DNA from: Distichodus sexfasciatus
Taxonomy: Eukaryota; Chordata; Actinopteri; Characiformes; Distichodontidae
DNA length: 64,000 bases
NCBI GenBank assembly: GCA_032718565.1
Contig: JAVGVS010000239.1
Location: 248,001 to 312,000 of the forward strand
Reading direction: 5' to 3'
Shown here: positions 60,001 to 64,000 of the stretch, piece by piece
Numbering within the stretch: the stretch's first letter is position 1
How the letters are laid out: the number at the start of each line of letters is the position of its first letter
Program-made: the position numbers and the translations under genes
The notes under the pieces: model-generated
The model's database searches: none
The model's input: only the letters and a program-made list of their open reading frames with translations
What the model was told of the DNA's origin: nothing

Positions 60001-61617
60001 TCAAATTCCAACTCATGAATTGAATGGCGGCCAATTCTGAAATTCTGAATTGTGCACAAGCCTGATAATGACTATGTGTCAAAATCTTCCAAGAACACTT
60101 TCCCACAGCCTGAGTCCTGAAATTGTCTTTAAAGAGATTGTGGATTCCTTTTGACTCACACTTCTGTCACTGTATTCAGCCGTCACATTTAAGCATTTCT
60201 AAACACAAGCCTAACGATTTATGATGCCAGCTCTCTCAATTCTGAGATACTGTAGCATACATATTCTAAGAAATTCCTTTATAAAGTCATGGCACATTCA
60301 CATTTACTGGGTTAAAACTTTTTGTAAACAACGTGGAAGGCTGTTTTCAGGGGGTGATGCTGCTGAGAGCTAAACCAAAAATGATTCAGACCATGCACAA
60401 AAGTAGAAATAAATTTGAGCTACACAACTGGGACTTACGTTTTGTGTATATATTAGGGTTGTTGAAATTAATCACACAATTGATGCATCGCAAGGCAGAC
60501 GTTTACAATTCTGCATCGATGCAGTGGCAGACCATAATCAATAATATCAGGGGGTTTCAACCGGTGGTTCGCTGCTGTCTAGTGGTCCGCGGCAGTGTTG
60601 CAGGTGATCTGTGACATGCAACTGACTTTCACTACTGAAATCATTCATTCCTTTATTCATTCAGGGTCGCGGTGACCTATCCCAGGAACTACGGGCGGAA
60701 GACAGGGACCAAGCCTGGGCAGGCGCCAACACACCTCAGGGTCCACTGCTGAAATCACTTTTTAAAAAATATTTCACTTCATTTACTTTTCAAAACATTG
60801 CCAGGTGATTTGGGCAATAGTGAATTTAACACAAACTTTTTATCTAAAAAGTAATAACAAAAACATTCTCCCCATCCCTACACACAGACTGCGTAGTCCG
60901 AATGGTGGTCCCTGGGACAGAAGCAGTTGAAAGTTACTGGATTACATCATCATGACATTGCTTGGTGATTTTTTGGTTAAAAAGAACATCTGGTAGTAAC
61001 TATGGCTGCCCTGCAATCCATGACCAATCTGTGTGTAGTAATGTAGAAAAAATGATGGGAAGCGTTGAGATATCATATTGAATCAAACCATTGATCCGAT
61101 AATTGCAATAAAATTATGAGACCAGTGAAGGTTCACAGCTCTAGACCTTTTGCTTGTTTACCTTGTTACCACATTTGGCCAGTCTCAGTAGGCAACCAAA
61201 CCAGGAAAAGTCTCAGTAGTTCTAAACAGAATGATTGAAATCTTAACATTCTTGGGAAAATCAAAAACTGTATACAATATTTGGCACATTTCCACAAACT
61301 TGTTACTTAACACATCTCGAATACTATTTATACAACAATATTTCTCCTGCTGCATTACATATATGAACACAAAACTGGTATACACACAAAATGCACAAAA
61401 AACAACACACAAATATCCCATTTACTCAGTAGTCTACATATGGGTGTTCATCTCTCTCACCTTGGAACCATCTACACTGATAATGCGGTAACTGTTGCGT
61501 GTGCTATCATAGAAGTAGGAGACAGTGACCGCCTGTTTGCTAGCAGGGACCCAGTTCTTCTTCGTGGAGGGGTCAATCTGGAAGACATGAGCTCTGGTAG
61601 TGAAAATTGGTTGCTCC
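50110..61617 (-). CDS. homer2: Homer scaffold protein 2, exons 2 to 9 (first exon outside the window)
   Basis: Exons in transcript order: 61617-61461, 57721-57590, 57364-57272, 56072-55936, 55829-55673, 55396-55286, 53112-53032, 50298-50110. They total 1057 bases. A 5-base start exon (ATGGG, giving Met-Gly-Glu) would make 353 codons, against 354 in human HOMER2. HOMER2 binds PPxxF-type motifs in group I mGluRs, IP3 and ryanodine receptors and Shank, and forms tetramers through its tail. The EVH1 domain is in the first two exons here (EQPIFTTRAHVFQID, KKNWVPASKQAVTVSY, a predicted FGQWADSRANTVFGLGF). A linker follows (ESGRETP-like, NGTDDEK), then a long coiled coil (AKKWETELQSLKENNARL, EIIPQLMAECESI) and the end KIDELHEVRQGLSKLGTDN. 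No ATGGG exon with a GT donor was found between 61640 and 64000. HOMER2 rather than HOMER1/3 is favoured by the C-terminus and synteny. Confidence 0.93.
50379..50413. repeat. (AATAAC)n microsatellite
   Basis: About six units of AATAAC in the last homer2 intron. Confidence 0.9.
50960..51028. repeat. (CT)n(CA)n microsatellite
   Basis: An interrupted CT run passes into 14 CA units, in the last homer2 intron. Confidence 0.95.
51125..51410. repeat. Dispersed repeat with TGTGGGGAC blocks
   Basis: It contains GTTGTGGGGACCTTTTTGGG, TGTGGGGACATTCGAGAGGTCC, GGTTAAGGTTAGGGTTAGG and AATGTCCCCGC. The pattern is frequent in fish introns. The likely origin is a DNA element, but the family is unknown and the limits are approximate. 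Confidence 0.5.
52390..52800 (+). repeat. Possible LINE 3' end
   Basis: It ends GTCTCTCTATGTACATG...GATGACAATAAAGTTGACTTTG, a LINE-like terminal sequence resembling 13170-13240. The preceding 350 bp carry an open frame without recognisable motifs. Confidence 0.45.
53258..53315 (+). repeat. Partial SINE head
   Basis: GGGGCAGTTGGTAGTGTAACAG followed by GAGTTGCCGGTTAAAG matches the head of the SINE at 34900, then similarity stops. Confidence 0.5.
53855..53886. repeat. (CA)n microsatellite
   Basis: An ACACAC run of about 30 bp with one interruption, in homer2 intron 7. Confidence 0.85.
54840..55070 (-). repeat. tRNA-derived SINE copy, reverse
   Basis: Reverse copy of the SINE at 34900: GTGACCTCTGCATTTAACCC, AGTGCTTGGGGACGGTACC, then the complement of the B-box and head, ending near TGCCACCAACTGGCCC. 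It lies in homer2 intron 7. Confidence 0.8.
55130..55232 (+). repeat. SINE/LINE tail
   Basis: GCTTTGGATAAAAGCGTCTGCCAAGTG followed by repeated TAATG units. This is the common fish retroposon 3' end with its short tandem tail. Confidence 0.6.
56787..56952. repeat. 75-bp near-perfect inverted repeat with 16-nt loop
   Basis: The left arm, 56787-56861, pairs with the right arm, 56878-56952, with only a few mismatches (about four seen near the loop side). The loop is TAGTCCTAGCATCTCT. It lies in homer2 intron 4, so it would be transcribed and could fold into a long hairpin. No protein or known repeat was recognised. Confidence 0.9.
57722..58790. other. homer2 intron 2, unassigned part
   Basis: Nothing gene-like. 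An L2-type tail remnant (GTAAAGCACTTCGAGTTTGAGTG and AATAAATAAAT runs) lies at about 58570-58640. Confidence 0.45.
58795..58922 (+). repeat. tRNA-derived SINE copy, partial
   Basis: CGCCCCGTGATCGGAAGGTC, CCGGTTTGAATCCCGG, then GTACGTCCCCAAGCACTGCTC. The head is present and the 3' part is lost. Confidence 0.75.
59066..60064. mobile_element. hAT element with AATTCAATTC-rich ends
   Basis: It begins CAGGCTTGTGCACAATTC and ends GAATTGTGCACAAGCCTG. Flanks ATAATGGC (59058-59065) and ATAATGAC (60065-60072) match at 7 of 8. Sub-terminal DNA is packed with AATTC/GAATT words. Inside, a + strand frame (59453-59641) ends with RCRLNDKTFEELLRIRCN, which resembles the C-terminal dimerisation region of hAT transposases, so this may be a deletion derivative of an autonomous element. 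It lies in homer2 intron 2. Confidence 0.88.
60440..61140. mobile_element. Probable decayed hAT-like element
   Basis: The left side has AATTGATGCATCGCAAGG and CATCGATGCAG; the right side has CATTGATCCGATAATTGC near 61090. Such ATCGAT-rich ends occur in fish hAT-like elements. A reverse fragment of the repeat at 38163 lies inside (60655-60735). Ends and target duplication are not resolved. Confidence 0.35.
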
Positions 61618-61834
61618 CTGAAAGAGAATAAATATGATTGTGAGAAAAAAGGCACTCAGACAGCAGCACACTGAACCACCTAATGACAACTTCTTAGACA
61701 AGAATTTATGATATTGGCTGAATAAGATACCTGTCTATGTACAAATGGATCCATAACACTAAAAGGGCACTGAATGAACATATGTAAACAGTCCTGATAA
61801 AAGCAGAGGTCATAAAATCTGACTGTCACAAAAA

Positions 61835-62500
61835 CCCCAGGCAGACAGTGTGTTTGGGAGTCTGATGGCTTGTGGGAAAAAGCTCTTGCTACGTCTCGTG
61901 GATCAGGCCATGACGCTGCGATAGCATCTGCCATATCAGCAGTGTGAAGAATCTGTGTAAGGGATGTGCGAGGTGCACAATGCAGGAGGCCTTCTGGATG
62001 CAGCGCTTGTGGAAGATCTCCTACAATGAGGAGAGAGACGGTCTGATGACGTTGTCAGCTGTTAAAAACGTCACTGAGCCAAATGTAACTACTGAAACAA
62101 TGGATCTGGTGAACCAAATGGAGATGCAGCTGGTCAGGACACTCTGTAGAACACAATGAGGATGGGAGGAGGAGGTTGGCCCACTGCAAGCGTCTTAGAA
62201 AGTGAAGATGCTGCTGAGCCTTTTTGGTAACGGAGGTGGTGTTTGTGTTCCAGGTGAGGTCATCTGAGATGTGAACTCCCAGAAACCTGGTGTTCTTTAC
62301 TGTCTCTGCCGTGGAGCAGCTGACGCTGAGTGTTTTCTTGAAGTCAAAAATCATTTCTTTAGTTTTGTCCACATTCAGTGACAGGATGTTCTGTATGTTA
62401 ACTTCTTGTGATAAGCTGATGAGCCCCACCACAGTATGTCATCTGCAAAACTGAGCATTCTAACGTAAGTGTTTCTTTTCTCCAGGTATAAACTTGCTGA
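61835..62500 (-). mobile_element. Rex1/CR1-like LINE fragment, reverse
   Basis: The - strand frame reads LSLNVDKTKEMIFDFKK, then TRFLGVHISDDLTW, then KKAQQHLHFLRRL: RT motifs 6-7 and beyond. The sequence to the left (61835-62050) is the following part of the RT C-terminus in decayed form. It lies in homer2 intron 1. Confidence 0.75.
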
Positions 62501-62839
62501 GCAGGACATGATACAGTAAAACTTAGTTCTTTGTAAATTCAAGTGGAATCCTCAAAGACAAAGAACTAAGCTGTCTACCAACAGTTGACCCATCAACTCA
62601 CTGTTTTGAGATTTGGGAAAAGCACCAACTCCAATTAATTTGTGAGGTTTTGAGGAAATTCAACATTTCAGTATCTGAGGATCAACTATGGACCTGACAT
62701 TAAAAACGCATGGGATGTGGTCAAGCAGCCATCGAGACAGATGGACAGTAACTGTATTGAAATAGATTCGACAACACATTGAATGGTGTCAGCTTGAACG
62801 GCTGAAACGAAGCAAAAAAATTGAGGACTGGCAGCTTGA

Positions 62840-62990
62840 GGAGTTAATGTGAATGCAAATGGTGATTCCTCAGAACACGTCAAGATGAAATACGGAGTAC
62901 CAAAAGGATCAGTTTTAGGTCCCTTGATGTTTTCGCTGTACATGCTACCTTTAGGCTCAGTCATTCGTAAGCATGGAATTAGTCAGGGGG
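62840..62990 (+). mobile_element. L2-like RT fragment
   Basis: GDSSEHVKMKYGVPKGSVLG and PLMFSLYMLPLGSVIRKHG match the L2 at 40958-44150 closely, in the opposite orientation. It is truncated on both sides and joined directly to the repeat that follows. Confidence 0.75.
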
Positions 62991-63800
62991 CCAAGCAGTG
63001 GAACACTGCGTGGTCCCCTATTGTTATTGTGCCAATTTTTTTTTTTTCTGCCTCAAAACGCGTTGTGGAGAAAAAATGGTAAGACCTACAGCTTTGAAAT
63101 TTGGCAGGTAGGTCCGGTACCCCACCCACTACTCAGGCAAAAAAATTGCACCAAAATACGCTATTTTGCAATTTTCCAAAAAAATAAGCATTTTGCCGAA
63201 TAAATGTTGAACCGTAGCTCTGATTCTCAAAAATCTTATATCGTCTTATTCTTTGGTTTAAGACGAATTTTTTAGACCCTCGCATCTATTTCTGCCGTAT
63301 TTGATTTTTCGCTAATTTGCATAAAATGAAATCCCATCTTTTTCGAACTCGTCCCTGGATTTTTGTCCAATCTGCATGCAACTGGTATCATTTGAATCCC
63401 AAGACACTCTTCTTTAATTATTATTGAGCACATTTTTAATTTAGGTCTTCATTTTTATGTAATATGCAAATAAATGGGCTCGGCTTGGCGTAGGACTGCA
63501 AATCCATATACCGATCCAAATCCATATACCGATTTTCCGTCATAATTGCACCACTCTACCAGTTGGTGGCGCTAATAAGCTATTATGCGTTTTCCGTAAT
63601 AACTTTTGAATCGTAGCTCCGATTCTTAAAAATCTTATACCATCTTATTTCTTAGGTCAAGACAAATCTTAATAAACCCTCGTATCTATTTTTCCCATAT
63701 TAGATTTTTCTTTAATCGGCATAACTAGTCAACTAGATCCTGGATTTTTATCCAATTTGCATGTAACTGGTATTATTTGAATTATTTGAATAATTACTAA
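62990..63800. repeat. Dispersed repeat with internal tandem unit of about 398 bp
   Basis: GGGGGCCAAGCAGTG...GTCCCCTATTGTTATTGT starts a fish repeat. The block CGTAGCTC(T/C)GATTCT(C/T)AAAAATC...CCTGGATTTTT(G/A)TCCAAT...AACTGGTAT(C/T)ATTTGAAT occurs at about 63212-63400 and again at 63610-63785. A short CCAAATCCATATACCGAT duplication lies at about 63500-63530. Class unknown. Confidence 0.6.
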
Positions 63801-64000
63801 ATAATAGTAATTATTAAGACCAAATCTCCCTAAATAGACAATATATTTACTGTAGGTAGAGGAGGAAAGACGAAATTTCCAAGTAAGAAATGCATTCCTG
63901 GCCGGGCACTGCTGGTTCTGTTGTGCTGGCTCCGGGTCCATTGTGTAACTGACGCCACCAACATTAACAGGACGCTTACATTAGAGCCTGTTATTGCGTG

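Noticed and set aside
61640..64000. Search for homer2 exon 1 (ATGGG followed by a GT donor, - strand)
   Set aside because: No match in suitable context; the exon is taken to lie beyond the window.

Overview
This is a vertebrate nuclear genomic window, almost certainly from a teleost fish. The genes are split into many small exons with canonical GT/AG junctions. The encoded proteins align, from family knowledge, to KHDC4, FSD2, WHAMM and HOMER2. The repeat load is typical of fish: hAT and Tc1/mariner DNA elements, L2- and Rex1/CR1-like LINEs, and tRNA-derived SINEs. There are no bacterial, phage or CRISPR features. I could not determine the species.

Layout. Positions 1-4100 are gene-poor, with a small foldback repeat, an (AAT)n run and one SINE. 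khdc4 lies on the + strand (14 coding exons, 4135-13750; 606 codons counted from the ATG at 4141). Its introns hold two well-defined non-autonomous hAT elements, at 7410-8557 and 9812-10921. fsd2 lies on the - strand, tail to tail with khdc4 (12 coding exons, 19579 down to 14180, 630 codons), with a probable 5' UTR exon near 20050-20165. whamm starts head to head with fsd2 on the + strand (10 coding exons, 21321-37668, 753 codons). Its fifth intron (23426-35611) is a 12-kb pile of transposons. From 38.1 to 45.8 kb is intergenic DNA made of nested transposons. From 45.8 to 50.1 kb is AT-rich DNA with no gene. homer2 occupies the right part on the - strand (8 exons seen, 61617 down to 50110). 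Its tiny first exon, expected to encode only Met-Gly, lies beyond the right edge, so the window ends inside homer2 intron 1.

In all four genes the exon phases join without a break, and total coding lengths are close to the human proteins, so the models are internally consistent. The order and orientation fsd2(-)/whamm(+)/homer2(-) is the arrangement known around human 15q25.2. khdc4 is on a different chromosome in human, so its place beside fsd2 is a lineage-specific junction. The gene products do not form one pathway: KHDC4 is a KH-domain RNA/splicing factor, FSD2 a muscle-associated FN3/SPRY protein, WHAMM an Arp2/3 activator at Golgi and ER membranes, and HOMER2 an EVH1 scaffold of postsynaptic and Ca2+ signalling complexes.

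I found no convincing new multi-gene system. The structures most worth a second look are: a near-perfect 75-bp hairpin in a homer2 intron; a duplication of the putative fsd2 5' exon region into an fsd2 intron; a several-layer nest in which a hAT element contains an L2 (itself carrying a Rex1-like LINE) and a copy of its own family; an L2 remnant whose ORF1 esterase runs directly into reverse transcriptase; and a nearly intact Tc1 element inside another Tc1-like element.
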